Positions 17,972-27,556 are shown, numbered from the stretch's first letter. The stretch is DNA of 64,000 nucleotides from JADLHS01 sp044225555 (GCA_044225555.1 JBGAIM010000005.1:1-64000); one strand, 5' to 3'. Notes: a model not told the origin generated them from the sequence alone. Translations and numbers: made by a program.

Positions 17972-18328
17972 ATGAAAAAGGCATACAGGATGTACCAAAG
18001 AGCTGGTGGCGGGTTCCATATCCAGAACAATCAAACGGGGGGGCAAAGAAGTCTGGGGACCAATGACAAAGCCGCAGCTCAAAGACTACTTGAGGCTGAG
18101 AATCAGGTCTGCCAATCGGCAGCGTTAAACCTAGAACTCGGGAAAGTGTATTTGAGAAATGCTGACCCAACACTGGCTACGAGGACTTGGCGGGAAGTGA
18201 TGGACGAACTCTCGACTCACGGCAAAGCGACGTCTCAAAATCGTTATCAAAGGGGCATGAAGGCCAAAGAATTTGACCTCATCCGCAACAAGGCAGCCGG
18301 CGGCAACCTCATTCCGCCACTCGATTGA
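17972..18328 (+). pseudogene. Truncated tyrosine integrase (N-terminal part)
   Basis: ATG 17972 starts a 118-residue frame with the arm-binding pattern of phage-type integrases of this phylum (YRMYQRAGGGFHIQNNQTGGQRSLGTNDKAAAQRLLEAEN) and the beginning of the core-binding domain (TWREVMDEL, NRYQRGMKAKEFDLIRNK). It stops shortly after, before any catalytic domain, so R-H-R-Y residues are all missing. A ten-G tract at 18341-18350 lies just past the break. It is probably a leftover of the element that used the nearby tRNA-like sequence. Confidence 0.6.
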
Positions 18329-18417
18329 AGCGCGTCCGTAGGGGGGGGGGCCATGAAAACGCGCAGCGCAGAGTCCTTGGTCAGAGGTACACGCCTCAAC
18401 GGAAATAGAAAGTTGGC

Positions 18418-19080
18418 TCAAGGTTGCCCGGCCAACGCTTGGCGGACGGGCAAATGGGCATAGCGGGCGATGGCCTCCGAGCGAGAGCGGACTTGGAGTT
18501 TCTCATAGATCCGGCGGATGTGGGTATCCACGGTGGCCAGTTTGATACCCAGTTGGTCGGCGATTTCCTTGTAAAGAAACCCCGCGGCCAGCAGTTGCAG
18601 GATTTCGTTCTCGCGGGTGGAAAGTTCAGCCATCGCCTCGGGCGGCGTTTGCGGCTGGAGTTGCTGGAAAGCGCGCACGACTTTGCGCGCAATGTTGGGC
18701 GTCATGGGAGAGCCGCCGGCATGCACCTGATGAAGTGCTGCCAGTAGTTCTGTGCGTTCGCTTTGTTTGAGCAGGTAGCCGGTGGCGCCGGCCTGCAAGG
18801 CCGCGAAAATGTGGTCCGAGTCCTCATAGATGGTGACCATGACAAACTGGGCCTCGGGCAGCAGCGGTTTCAAGCGCCGCACGCAGTCCGGCCCGTTCAT
18901 GCCGGGGAGGTTGATGTCCATCAACACTATGCTCGGCTGCGCCTTCGGGAGGCATTCCAAGGCTTCCTCGGCGGAACCATGATTGCTGACGCACTCGAAG
19001 TCCTTCGAGCGATTGATCCAACCGACCAGAAGACCGCGCGCTTGGGTGTCGTCTTCCACCACCGAAACTTTTATTGGCAT
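18418..19080 (-). CDS. NarL/FixJ-type response regulator
   Basis: The 220-residue protein has a receiver domain (VVEDD acidic pocket at 8-11, phospho-acceptor Asp55 in LMDINLPG, Thr in MVTIYED, Lys in YLLKQSE) and a LuxR-type helix-turn-helix (LSTRENEILQLLAAGFLYKEIADQLGIKLATVDTHIRRIYEKL). The start at 19080 is chosen because AAAGGAA precedes it; an in-frame extension to 19119 lacks support. It lies 73 nt behind the sensor kinase gene in the same direction and should be its partner. Likely targets are the mannan genes that start at 22469 in the other direction. Confidence 0.9.
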   Translation of the reverse strand: MPIKVSVVEDDTQARGLLVGWINRSKDFECVSNHGSAEEALECLPKAQPSIVLMDINLPGMNGPDCVRRLKPLLPEAQFVMVTIYEDSDHIFAALQAGATGYLLKQSERTELLAALHQVHAGGSPMTPNIARKVVRAFQQLQPQTPPEAMAELSTRENEILQLLAAGFLYKEIADQLGIKLATVDTHIRRIYEKLQVRSRSEAIARYAHLPVRQALAGQP

Positions 19081-19153
19081 GACATTCCTTTCATAACAAA
19101 GCCCAGCAGGCATTCCCATCCCGTTTTCTCGTGACAGAGAGAGGATTCCGTTT

Positions 19154-22100
19154 TCAGGTTGAAGGCCGTTCCATTTTCCTCGGTCGTTGGCTGGATAGCG
19201 GAACCTGCAATTCTACCAGCACACCTTTCCCGGGCGCACTCGTGATGCGGCTCAGCCCGCCGATTCTTTCCAGGCGTGACTGGATGTTGGCCAGTCCGTG
19301 ACCGGTGGCGACCCGGTCCGACTGCGGGGCTGCGAGTGCGATTGGCCCGGCGTTCGCACCGCGTCCATTGTCGGAAATCAAAACCCGCAGCACGTCGCCA
19401 GAAAGGGTAATGCCAACTTGAACCTCATCCGCACCCGAGTGGCGAACGGCGTTGTGCAAGGATTCCTTGAACGCGAGGAAGAGGTTATGCCGGATCTCGG
19501 AGCGGACCGGGCGCTCGGTAAAATCCACCGGCAGTTGCAACCGGCAGCGAATCTTGGCGGGAGTCAGAAACTCGTGGGCGAAGCGCGCGAGGTAGTTGAG
19601 CAGGCTCTCAACCGTGTCGTGCCGCGGGTTGACGGCCCACACAATTTCGTCCATGCCCCGGGTCATTTCGCGGGCGGCGGTGTAGATTTGGGCGAGGCAC
19701 TGGGACGTCTGCTCACGGTCATCGGGGGTTTCGCGCGCCGTCTGGCTCAACATGCCGATGCGGGTAAGGCTGGCGCCGAGATCGTCATGGATGTCCTGGG
19801 CAATGCGCGCCCGTTCGCGTTCGAGTTCGTGTTCCCGTGCCGCCCGTTCCAGCCGGCGCTTGAGCCGCCGCCGTTGAATCAGCACGATGCTGCCGCCAAA
19901 CCCCAGCAGACCGAAAAGCGTGACCGCGAGTTTGAACCACCAGGTTTCCCAGAAGAAGGGCAGGACGTCGAGGCCCAGCGCGACGGCGTTTTCAGTCCAG
20001 AGGCCGTCGTTGTTGCACGCTATCACTCGGAAGGTGTATTTGCCGGGCGGCAAATAACTGTAGGTGGCTTGCCGGTCGGCTTTGGGTTCGGACCATTTAT
20101 TCTCCAAGCCGTCAAGCCGCCACTTGAAGAACACCTTTTCGGGTGCGGCGAAGCTAAGCGCGGTAAAACTGATTTCAATCTGCCGGCTTCCAGGCGGGAC
20201 GCGCAATGTTCTTACCCCGTCACTTGACTTCGTGAATTGGTCGGCGGGTTTGCTGCCGATGAGGACTTCCTCGATGACGATGGGCGGTGGCAGGCGATTG
20301 CCTGCCGCTTGGGCAGGGTTGACCACCGCCAGACCTTTGGCGGTGGGAAGCCAGATGCGCCCGTCGGTGGCGCGAAAGCCCGACGGGGTGAAACCAGCGG
20401 AGCCGGCCAGCGCTGAGAGCCCATCGGAAAGGCCATAGACCAGGCACGTGACCCGCTCGGTTTCCGGATGGTCCGCCGCGCGGTTGAGGTCGGCCTTGCT
20501 GGCTGAGTAAATTCCGTGTGAGGAATTAAACCACAATTTTCCGTGAGCATCGTCGGCAATATGGCCCACGACGTTATTCGGGAGACCGTTTTTCATGTCC
20601 AAGCTGGACCAACGCCCGTTCTTGAGCCGGCCCAAACCTCTTTCCAGACTGCCGATCCACAGCGTGCCGTCCGGCTCGCAATGCAGCGAGAGAACAAAAT
20701 CGCCGGGCAAGCCATCACGGGCAGAAAACGTCTGGAGCCGACCGTCCGCAAACCTCCCAAGACCCGTGCCCAGTGTGCCGACCCAAACTTCACCGTCGCG
20801 TCCACGGGCCAGGGCGCGCACATCGCCAGCCGCCGGCCCGCCCAGGGACGCGAAGCGTTCGAGTCGGCCAGCCTGGAAGCGGGCTAGGCCTTTGCCGGTT
20901 CCAATCCATAAAGTTCCCGCCGGCGATTCCAATAGGGCGGTGATCGGATCGGTGAGTTCGGATAACTCTTCGGGCACACTGAACCTTCCGTCGCGTGCGC
21001 GAAACAGCCCGCCACTCCAGGTGCCGGCCCAGACCGTGCCGGTGGAATCTTCGAGCACGGACCAAACGTAGAGATTGGACAGCCCGTCCGCCTCGTCAAA
21101 TCGCCGCCAGTCTCCGTGGGCAAACCGATAAAGTCCGGCGCCCTCACTGCCGGCCCACACCGTGGCGTTCGTGCCGGGGGCAATTCCCAGCGGCTGGACA
21201 TTTTGCCAGCGATCGGGCGGGCTGCGCATTACCACTCTGCGCGGGCGCAGCACGCTTAACCCGCCGCGGGTGCCCACCCAAATATTCTTCTCCCGGTCCT
21301 CAAGGATGCACTTCACCCATTTGTCCGGCAAACCGTCGCCGGTGCTGATGCTGAGGTTGCGTCCGTCCGCCTCATGTAAAACCAAACCATCGCGAATGCT
21401 GCCCACCAGCACTTGACCTGAGCGCGTCTCCATCATGGTGGTGGCAAATGACAGCCCCGCAGGCAGTGCGCCGGCTTGCTCCACCCAGTGGTCATTCTGC
21501 CAGCGACGAATGTAATCGACGCCGACCACCCAAAGTCCGCCGGCGCGCGCCGGGCAAATGCGGGTGTAATAACTCGCGGAATCATCAAAGCCGAGGAGAA
21601 GCCACTGGCCATCATGGATCGCCGCCACGGCGCCATTACGAATCACCACCAGCCTTCCCGATGGCTCCCGGACCATCTCAGGCGTACTACCGGGCTCGCG
21701 ACCGATGCCTTTGAATCGCGGCAGCACGAAGCCGTCCCGCAGACGCAGCACCACCCCTTCCCCACTCAACAGCCAGAGGTCGGCATGCTCGTCCTCCCCG
21801 ATGCCTTGCACCGTGCTGCCGGGCCAGCGATTGCTCAAATTCACCGAACTAAAAACGCCGCCGGTCATCCGGGTCAACTCACCGGTTTCGTGGCCGATCC
21901 AGAGGTTCGCTTGGGAATCCTCGAACAGGCTGGTGACCCGGCTGTTCCGCATGGCCGGAGTGTTGGCCGAGTCGAAGACCGTGAACCGGATACCATCAAA
22001 GCGGACCACGCCATTGTAGGTACCCAACCAAAGATAACCGTCCCGGGATTGCAGCAATGCGTTCACCGAATTTTGCGGGAGTCCTCGATCACTGGACCAA

Positions 22101-22276
22101 CTTTCAACGGCAAACAAGTCTGCAGCGGTTTCGCCCGTATCTCCTGCGGCGAACCCGGCGAATCCCCACAACAGGCCAGACACAATGCCCAGCGCGACCT
22201 TCAAACCGAGGTTGGTCTGGCCGACAACCCGGGAAAGCATTCCCGAATCTACGGGCTGGAACAGCCGTTTTGGCAT
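19154..22276 (-). CDS. Sensor histidine kinase with ligand-sensing propeller (Reg_prop/Y_Y_Y)
   Basis: About 1040 residues. After a hydrophobic N-terminus comes a long run of Reg_prop repeats (WLGTYNGVVRFDG, IWVGTRGGLSVL, VWAGTWSGGLFRA, LWIGSLERGLGRL) forming two predicted periplasmic seven-bladed propellers. A Y_Y_Y domain (YSYLPPGKYTFRVIACNNDGLW), one transmembrane helix (WWFKLAVTLFGLLGFGGSIV) and the kinase core follow. HisKA_3 has His about 830 in DIHDDLGASLT; the ATPase has NAVRHSG, ISDNGRG and GHGLANIQSRL. The architecture resembles glycan sensors of Bacteroidetes, except that the regulator is separate (next gene). Start at 22276 is a best guess; 22393 and 22240 are in-frame alternatives. 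It probably senses mannan breakdown products. Confidence 0.88.
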   Translation of the reverse strand: MPKRLFQPVDSGMLSRVVGQTNLGLKVALGIVSGLLWGFAGFAAGDTGETAADLFAVESWSSDRGLPQNSVNALLQSRDGYLWLGTYNGVVRFDGIRFTVFDSANTPAMRNSRVTSLFEDSQANLWIGHETGELTRMTGGVFSSVNLSNRWPGSTVQGIGEDEHADLWLLSGEGVVLRLRDGFVLPRFKGIGREPGSTPEMVREPSGRLVVIRNGAVAAIHDGQWLLLGFDDSASYYTRICPARAGGLWVVGVDYIRRWQNDHWVEQAGALPAGLSFATTMMETRSGQVLVGSIRDGLVLHEADGRNLSISTGDGLPDKWVKCILEDREKNIWVGTRGGLSVLRPRRVVMRSPPDRWQNVQPLGIAPGTNATVWAGSEGAGLYRFAHGDWRRFDEADGLSNLYVWSVLEDSTGTVWAGTWSGGLFRARDGRFSVPEELSELTDPITALLESPAGTLWIGTGKGLARFQAGRLERFASLGGPAAGDVRALARGRDGEVWVGTLGTGLGRFADGRLQTFSARDGLPGDFVLSLHCEPDGTLWIGSLERGLGRLKNGRWSSLDMKNGLPNNVVGHIADDAHGKLWFNSSHGIYSASKADLNRAADHPETERVTCLVYGLSDGLSALAGSAGFTPSGFRATDGRIWLPTAKGLAVVNPAQAAGNRLPPPIVIEEVLIGSKPADQFTKSSDGVRTLRVPPGSRQIEISFTALSFAAPEKVFFKWRLDGLENKWSEPKADRQATYSYLPPGKYTFRVIACNNDGLWTENAVALGLDVLPFFWETWWFKLAVTLFGLLGFGGSIVLIQRRRLKRRLERAAREHELERERARIAQDIHDDLGASLTRIGMLSQTARETPDDREQTSQCLAQIYTAAREMTRGMDEIVWAVNPRHDTVESLLNYLARFAHEFLTPAKIRCRLQLPVDFTERPVRSEIRHNLFLAFKESLHNAVRHSGADEVQVGITLSGDVLRVLISDNGRGANAGPIALAAPQSDRVATGHGLANIQSRLERIGGLSRITSAPGKGVLVELQVPLSSQRPRKMERPST

Positions 22277-22468
22277 GTGTTGGTGGACGAGATTACCTGC
22301 TGGAACACGGGAAGCCACTACTGAGTTTACGTTACATGACAATTCAGTCACTGAGCTTAGGATGCCCACACTCACCCGGAGCGCCCTGATCATGGGTTCA
22401 CCGGGCAGGAAAAACGATCTGAAACAAAAACAAAAACAAGGCCAAACACCGAGCCCAACCTCTCCAGC

Positions 22469-24040
22469 ATGAAAACACCAATACTCACCCGACGGTTAAT
22501 TGCCCTAGCCGGCGCACTCTTCGTTGGAGGCGCTGCCGCGCACGCGGATTCGCTAATCTATACCTATGACACCGACCTCGTCGGTACGAACGCCAACATC
22601 ATGGATTGGAATGGCGGGTGGGGGAAATCTCATACCGCAACTTGGGACGGCACCGTGGACGCAGCCGGTAGCGCAACCTCCGGGTCGGTCCTGATGACCG
22701 CTGACTACACTGGCGAGGGGGGCACTGGAGAAACCGTGTGGCAATCCTGGAACGGCCCAGCCATTGACATGAGCCTGTATGACACGGTTTCCCTAGACGT
22801 GTACTTCGCGGAGACCAATCGAACCACGGCTGGTGACTTCGGCCGGTTCGACCTTCGGTTGCGCGTTGGAGGCGGTTGGCCCGGTGTGGTCTTTAACTTT
22901 GGACCTTTCACCAACGCGGGTTGGAATCATCTTTTGGCAAAATTCCCGCCCGAGGGCGTGGGAGCAACTCCGGGATTCAACCTCCACTGGTACGCCGCCC
23001 ACACGAACAACGTCAACGCCACGTTCTGGTTGGACAACGTTACGTTCAGCAAGGACACCAACGCCCCACCGCCGCCGCCGCCCGCGCTGGCAATGGAAAA
23101 AATCGGCCCCGGACTTGAGGTCCTGACCTGCGGCAGCGGCGATTACAGCCGGAAGAATGTGGCTACGCCGGCCAACGTTTATTTGCAGGAGGGCGACTTC
23201 TGGTCCACCGCCCACTGGTTGAGCTGGCTGAACACCACCGGGGCCGTCACATACGCCATGACGGTTACGGAAGCCTCCCAGACACCGGGACTCAAGTTGA
23301 ACATCATCATCGCGGGCAACCCGGTGGATGCCCTCAACACCACGAGCCCCGACTGGAACTACGCCGACTGCATTAACATGGAAGCGCAGATCCAAGCCAA
23401 TGGCCATGTGGACGTCAACGTCTGGTACAAGACCAACGCGCCAAATTCTCATGGCATCCGTTACACCCCTGAAGGACTCCTCATTTCAGTCACCAATACC
23501 GCGGCGACGTCATTCAACGGCACCTGGGCACTGACCTGCGAAACCAATCGCATCGAAGTGACCGGCCCCGGCGGCATTCATGGCACTGGCTACCTGCCTG
23601 CGGAAGTTGTCAGCACCATTCCGGGGCCGTACAGCGAGTACGTTTACGCATTGTTCGGCCTGCAACCCGAAACGAAAAAGTATGAAAAAGTCACGCTCAC
23701 GCGTGTGAAGGTCTCCGGCTCCAAGCCCGACTTCTTGGGTGGCTTTGATGTGGATCTGACCCAGGCGGCTGACTTGGACAGTATCACCAACAAACTCATC
23801 CGGCTTGAAGAAGAACCGGAAGGCATCTATCTGCGACCAGCCAATTCGACATATCGGCTTTCATGGCAGGCGCCGGACGATGGTTTCAACCCCACGAATT
23901 GCATCTGGTCAGCACCCGCGATCAACGGCCCCTGGGCCAACGCCGGCATCCCGGCCAATGTCCAAATCCGCTCACGCGCAGCCTTCGTCACCAGCACAAA
24001 TACCTCTGGCAGCCAGTATTTCTTCCGGCTGAAGCAGTGA
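22469..24040 (+). CDS. Secreted protein of unknown function, putative glycan binding
   Basis: The 523-residue protein has a signal peptide (MKTPILTRRLIALAGALFVGGAAAHA). An N-terminal beta-rich domain of about 170 residues (WNGGWGKSHTATWDG, IDMSLYDTVSLDVYF, NATFWLDNVTFS) resembles carbohydrate-binding jelly rolls. A PPPPPP linker and a second beta-rich part of about 200 residues follow. The C-terminal module (YRLSWQAPDDGFNPTNCIWSAPAINGPW...QYFFRLKQ) is like that of the proteins at 565 and 40504. I recognise no catalytic residues. It heads the mannan cluster and is followed after 96 nt by a prepilin-like gene, mirroring 565-3378. A role in holding mannan at the surface is inferred. Confidence 0.6.
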   Translation: MKTPILTRRLIALAGALFVGGAAAHADSLIYTYDTDLVGTNANIMDWNGGWGKSHTATWDGTVDAAGSATSGSVLMTADYTGEGGTGETVWQSWNGPAIDMSLYDTVSLDVYFAETNRTTAGDFGRFDLRLRVGGGWPGVVFNFGPFTNAGWNHLLAKFPPEGVGATPGFNLHWYAAHTNNVNATFWLDNVTFSKDTNAPPPPPPALAMEKIGPGLEVLTCGSGDYSRKNVATPANVYLQEGDFWSTAHWLSWLNTTGAVTYAMTVTEASQTPGLKLNIIIAGNPVDALNTTSPDWNYADCINMEAQIQANGHVDVNVWYKTNAPNSHGIRYTPEGLLISVTNTAATSFNGTWALTCETNRIEVTGPGGIHGTGYLPAEVVSTIPGPYSEYVYALFGLQPETKKYEKVTLTRVKVSGSKPDFLGGFDVDLTQAADLDSITNKLIRLEEEPEGIYLRPANSTYRLSWQAPDDGFNPTNCIWSAPAINGPWANAGIPANVQIRSRAAFVTSTNTSGSQYFFRLKQ

Positions 24041-24069
24041 GCCGTCGCTTGGGTTGGGGTGTGGTTGAC

Positions 24070-24114
24070 CCCTTTCCCCGGATCCGACCCGCTGGGGTGG
24101 GACCGGGGAAAGGG
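24070..24114. promoter_or_regulatory. Long inverted repeat before the prepilin gene
   Basis: Perfect 12-bp arms CCCTTTCCCCGG / CCGGGGAAAGGG enclose a 21-nt loop in the gap before the start at 24137. There is no T-tract, so it may be an attenuator, mRNA-processing or expression-balancing hairpin. Confidence 0.45.
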
Positions 24115-24136
24115 CTTCCAGATCGGGAGACTCGCT

Positions 24137-25078
24137 ATGAATAACTTGAAATCCGCAAAACAAATCCTTGGCCGCAATGCCCCGTCCGCTGACCGCCAGG
24201 TCGCCGGGCGCGGCTTCACACTGATCGAACTGCTGGTCGTCATCGCCATCATTGCCATTCTGGCGGCCATGTTGTTGCCGGCGCTTTCCAAAGCGAAGGC
24301 CAAAGCTCATGCCATCACCTGCATGAACAACTCCAAACAACTCGCAGCTGCCTTTCATCTGTATTCCATGGATTTTGCCGACTTGTTTCCACCAAACCCT
24401 GATGACGGAAATACGGTGCCAGGCCACGCTTGGTGCGGAGGGCAGGCGGGCGTGGCTGGCGCTCAAGAATTCAACACCGACGTTCTGAAGGATGAGAAGA
24501 CCTGCTTGATTGTTCCTTACATCGGCAAAAACATCGGCATCTTCAAATGTCCGGCTGATAATCGCACCGGTCGTTACTCGGGTGCCGATTCGGCGCTCCG
24601 TGGCACGTACGTCAGCAATGCGCGCAGCGTGGCCCTGAATCAAGCCGTCGGTACCGTCTGTCCGGGCTACCGAAATGGTAGCGGCCATTCGGGCGCACCC
24701 ACTTTGGCCAGCCGCGGGCCCTGGTTGACCGGAAACTACGGCGGCAATGGGCCCTTCATGACCTTTGGCAAGAACAGCTCGTTTGCCCCGGCTTCGCCAT
24801 CGATGGTCTTTCTGACCGTGGACGAAAACCCCTGGAGTATCAACGATGGGGGAGTTGCGGCGAGTTGCCAGGCGAAGGTGTGGATCGACTTCCCAGCCAC
24901 ATCGCACAACAACGCCTGCGGGTTTTCCTTTGCTGACGGTCATGCCGAAGTTCATAAATGGCGTGGCTCCAGCCTCATCAAAAAAGGCCCGATTGCTGGA
25001 CAAGAGACGGTACCGAATAACGTGAACGACTTGGCCGATTGGCAATGGTTGGCCGATCACACCTCGGCGCGCAAATAG
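24137..25078 (+). CDS. Prepilin-type protein with H-X9-DG motif
   Basis: A 313-residue protein with GFTLIELLVVIAIIAI directly after Arg-Gly, a canonical prepilin peptidase site, and a hydrophobic helix continuing to LLPALSKAKAKA. The C-terminal half ends in an exact H-X9-DG (HNNACGFSFADG) followed by HAEVHKW. It is the same family as the protein at 2491 but clearly diverged. ATG 24137 is chosen because GGGAG lies 7-8 nt before it; the open frame reaches upstream without start signals. Envelope location is expected. Its position behind a secreted glycan-binding-type protein repeats the arrangement in the fucose locus. Confidence 0.82.
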   Translation: MNNLKSAKQILGRNAPSADRQVAGRGFTLIELLVVIAIIAILAAMLLPALSKAKAKAHAITCMNNSKQLAAAFHLYSMDFADLFPPNPDDGNTVPGHAWCGGQAGVAGAQEFNTDVLKDEKTCLIVPYIGKNIGIFKCPADNRTGRYSGADSALRGTYVSNARSVALNQAVGTVCPGYRNGSGHSGAPTLASRGPWLTGNYGGNGPFMTFGKNSSFAPASPSMVFLTVDENPWSINDGGVAASCQAKVWIDFPATSHNNACGFSFADGHAEVHKWRGSSLIKKGPIAGQETVPNNVNDLADWQWLADHTSARK

Positions 25079-25152
25079 TCAAACTGCTGGGCGAGAGGTT
25101 TTGATCATGGACGAACTCCCGGTTGGGGTGAGGCAGGTGTCGGGCAGTCGTG

Positions 25153-25166
25153 GCGCATTAATGCGC
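25153..25166. promoter_or_regulatory. Perfect palindrome upstream of the esterase operon
   Basis: GCGCATTAATGCGC is a perfect 14-bp palindrome, 87 nt before the SGNH esterase start. It has the size of an operator for a dimeric regulator, but no second copy was found in the window. Confidence 0.3.
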
Positions 25167-25253
25167 AGTCACATTCGCGCTCGTTCGGTCGAGGCGCTGC
25201 GTGTTACGACCCGGAACCTGCGCCTGACTACCTCGACCCAAGCCCCGTCGTAA

Positions 25254-27077
25254 ATGAGTATTAACCTCGAGCGGCGGGTTAGCCAGCATCACACCGATTG
25301 CGAATCGCGCGCCCAGAGGCGGTTCGCGATCAGTTTTTCAAAGATGCTTTCGGCCCTATCTTGGTTGACCGTTGCCGTCAGTCTGCCTGGGGCCTTTGCC
25401 GCGGATTACAGTGTCGCTGCCCGTGCGGTACAGTTTGATGTTCGCCCGCTGCTGAATGCCCGGGCGGTGACGACCCTCGCCAATGGTAAATTGGTGACGT
25501 GGAACAAAGGCATCGACGGGGCGTGGAGCGGCTTGGCCACCCGCCAGGCCGCAGACGCAATGGGGAGCAAGGACCGGATCGCGCTCCCCGACGACGGCGT
25601 CTTCCCGGCAAATCAGTTCCATCCCCGGACGGTGCTCCGTTTCGCCAACAGCGATGCGACCGGCAATCAAGTGCACTTTTCCGAAAAGGGAGTTGCGGAC
25701 ACGTACTCGTTCCCAGTGCCGGAGGATTACTATTCGAACCTGTTCTTGTTCTTCATGAGTGCCTTTGGCACGAGTGACGTCAGCGTTGAAATTGCTTATG
25801 GCGACAAGACCGTTGAGGTAAAAAAGTTCTCTGTCGAGGATTGGGCAACCCGTCTGCCGGAAAATGAAAGCAAATTCTGTTTGTCGGCCGGACTCGCAAA
25901 ATGGGGAACGGCCAACACCGAGATGGAACCGGACGGTCACTATTTGATGGGGCTGAACCTCAAACCGGTGGCTTCCAAGAAAGTCGTCCAAGTGACCGTC
26001 AACAAACCGGCTGCAGACACCACTCTCACTTTTTGGGGCGCCACGGGCTACCGGAACCAAACCGCGCTCCGGACGGTGACTGGATCGGCTCCGGAGATTT
26101 CCTATGAAGGCCGCGCGGTCGTGGCCTCCGACGGCACCGTCAGGCTCGGCTATTCCGGCATCATCGCCCGCGTGAATTTTCGCGGTTCCACCTTGAACCT
26201 GCGCGCCCGCACCACCAGTGACGAATTGTATCTCGACGTCCGCATTGATGACGGAGCGCCCTCCTTTCTCAAGGTGCCAAAAGGCGAAGGCGAGGTCGCA
26301 CTCGCTGCGGGTCTGCGAACCGGCGAGCACCGGGTGGAAATTCTCAAGCGCGTCGAAAGCTGCGTCGGTGTTCTGGAAGTCGTTTCCCTTTCGGTGGACG
26401 GTGAATTCCTCGCCCCGACGCCGCTGCCAGCCCGTCGGCTGATGTTCCTGGGCGACTCCTTTACCGCGGGCCAGGCGACCACCGTGGAGGATGGCGGTCC
26501 CATGGACCCCAGCAAGGCGATGCGGGAGAACGCGCGCTTGTCCTACGGGCGGCTGCTGGCCGACCGGCTCCACGCCCAATGCCACATCATTGCCTACGCC
26601 GGGCGCGGAGTCGTCCGGGACTGGCAGGGGCTCAGCACCGTTCGCTGCGCGCCGGAATACTATGAATATGCGCTGCCGGATGATCCGGCGACACCCTGGA
26701 ATCCACAGCAGTACGTGCCCGACGCGATCGGGGTTTGTCTTGGCAACAATGATTTCGATACCGGCGTGCCGGACCAGACGCAATACCTCTCCGCCTACTG
26801 CGAATTCCTGCGCAAGCTGCGCCGCGATGCTCCGCAGGCCCCGATTTTCCTGATCACCGCCCCCAGCCTGGCCGATGAACCGGGCCAAGTGCCGCTGCGC
26901 ACGGTGCAGATCGCCTATTTCGCCGAGATCGTCCGGCGGCTTGGCGACCCGAAAATCCAGGTGGTCAACATTCCGCATTACCCGGGTGTTCCGGGCGATT
27001 GGCACCCCAGCGGTACGGCCCACCGTGCAATTGCGGACGAACTGGAACCGGTGTTCCGCAAGACCTTGAAGTGGTGA
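25254..27077 (+). CDS. Secreted SGNH-hydrolase acetylesterase (CE2-like)
   Basis: About 607 residues. A signal-like hydrophobic stretch sits near residues 30-50, so the true start may be internal (MLSALSWLTVAVSLPGAFA). A beta-rich N-terminal half includes a CE2-type jelly roll (YEGRAVVASDGTVRLGYSGIIARVNFRGSTLNLRA). The SGNH domain has the nucleophile in FLGDSFTAG, the block III motif LGNND, and DWHPSGTAH supplying Asp and His. CE2 enzymes remove acetyl groups from hemicellulose, including acetylated mannan. It starts a tightly packed run whose next start overlaps its stop (TGATG at 27075), so translation is probably coupled. Confidence 0.78.
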   Translation: MSINLERRVSQHHTDCESRAQRRFAISFSKMLSALSWLTVAVSLPGAFAADYSVAARAVQFDVRPLLNARAVTTLANGKLVTWNKGIDGAWSGLATRQAADAMGSKDRIALPDDGVFPANQFHPRTVLRFANSDATGNQVHFSEKGVADTYSFPVPEDYYSNLFLFFMSAFGTSDVSVEIAYGDKTVEVKKFSVEDWATRLPENESKFCLSAGLAKWGTANTEMEPDGHYLMGLNLKPVASKKVVQVTVNKPAADTTLTFWGATGYRNQTALRTVTGSAPEISYEGRAVVASDGTVRLGYSGIIARVNFRGSTLNLRARTTSDELYLDVRIDDGAPSFLKVPKGEGEVALAAGLRTGEHRVEILKRVESCVGVLEVVSLSVDGEFLAPTPLPARRLMFLGDSFTAGQATTVEDGGPMDPSKAMRENARLSYGRLLADRLHAQCHIIAYAGRGVVRDWQGLSTVRCAPEYYEYALPDDPATPWNPQQYVPDAIGVCLGNNDFDTGVPDQTQYLSAYCEFLRKLRRDAPQAPIFLITAPSLADEPGQVPLRTVQIAYFAEIVRRLGDPKIQVVNIPHYPGVPGDWHPSGTAHRAIADELEPVFRKTLKW

Positions 27078-27556
27078 TGCGCCGTCCGTTGAAAACCGAG
27101 CAGACGATGAATTCCAAGGACCCGAGAATGTTGGTAGAGAGGCTGATCCTGGCAGTGGGCGATCTAGTTGGCCATTACAACGCGAATCCCCAGGAGAACT
27201 GGGCGCGCGGCAATGTGGCGATTTGCATCGTGGACGATAACGGCGGGGTCGCGGGGAGGATCTGGGGAAAGGACAAAGTGATGGGCCGCAGCTTTTTTAA
27301 GAATGCCTGGGTGAAAGCCAGCCAGGTGTGGATTACCGGGATGAAAACCGGCGAGTATGAAAGGCGGCTCTACAACGATGAGTTTCCGGAAGAGCGCTAC
27401 GGGATTAACAAGCCTGACCTGATCGGTTGGGAAGGCGGTCAGCCCGTCGTGCTGAAAGACGGCACCACGCTCGCGATCGGATTCAGCGGCTACAGTGGTC
27501 GCAACGATCTTGAAATCGTCGCCCGGGCGGTGGCCAAAGTGGAGTCTGAACTTTGA
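27077..27556 (+). CDS. GlcG/HbpS-like (DUF336) small protein
   Basis: About 159 residues without signal peptide, so cytoplasmic. The sequence MLVERLILAVGDLVGHYN...TLAIGFSGYSGRNDLEIVARAVAKVE fits the GlcG/HbpS fold, with the characteristic ending in which a Gly-rich GFSG segment precedes a helix with Asp-x-Glu. Family members have been linked to haem or cofactor binding, but many have no known role. ATG 27077 overlaps the esterase stop, and the gene's own stop overlaps the next start, so it is embedded by translational coupling; ATG 27107 is an alternative. Its place in a mannan operon is unexplained. Confidence 0.6.
   Translation: MRRPLKTEQTMNSKDPRMLVERLILAVGDLVGHYNANPQENWARGNVAICIVDDNGGVAGRIWGKDKVMGRSFFKNAWVKASQVWITGMKTGEYERRLYNDEFPEERYGINKPDLIGWEGGQPVVLKDGTTLAIGFSGYSGRNDLEIVARAVAKVESEL

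Noticed and set aside
18341..18350. Ten-G tract as a phase-variation switch
   Set aside because: It lies after the stop of the truncated integrase and before the end of the opposing regulator gene, so it controls no reading frame; it may still be an assembly-prone site.
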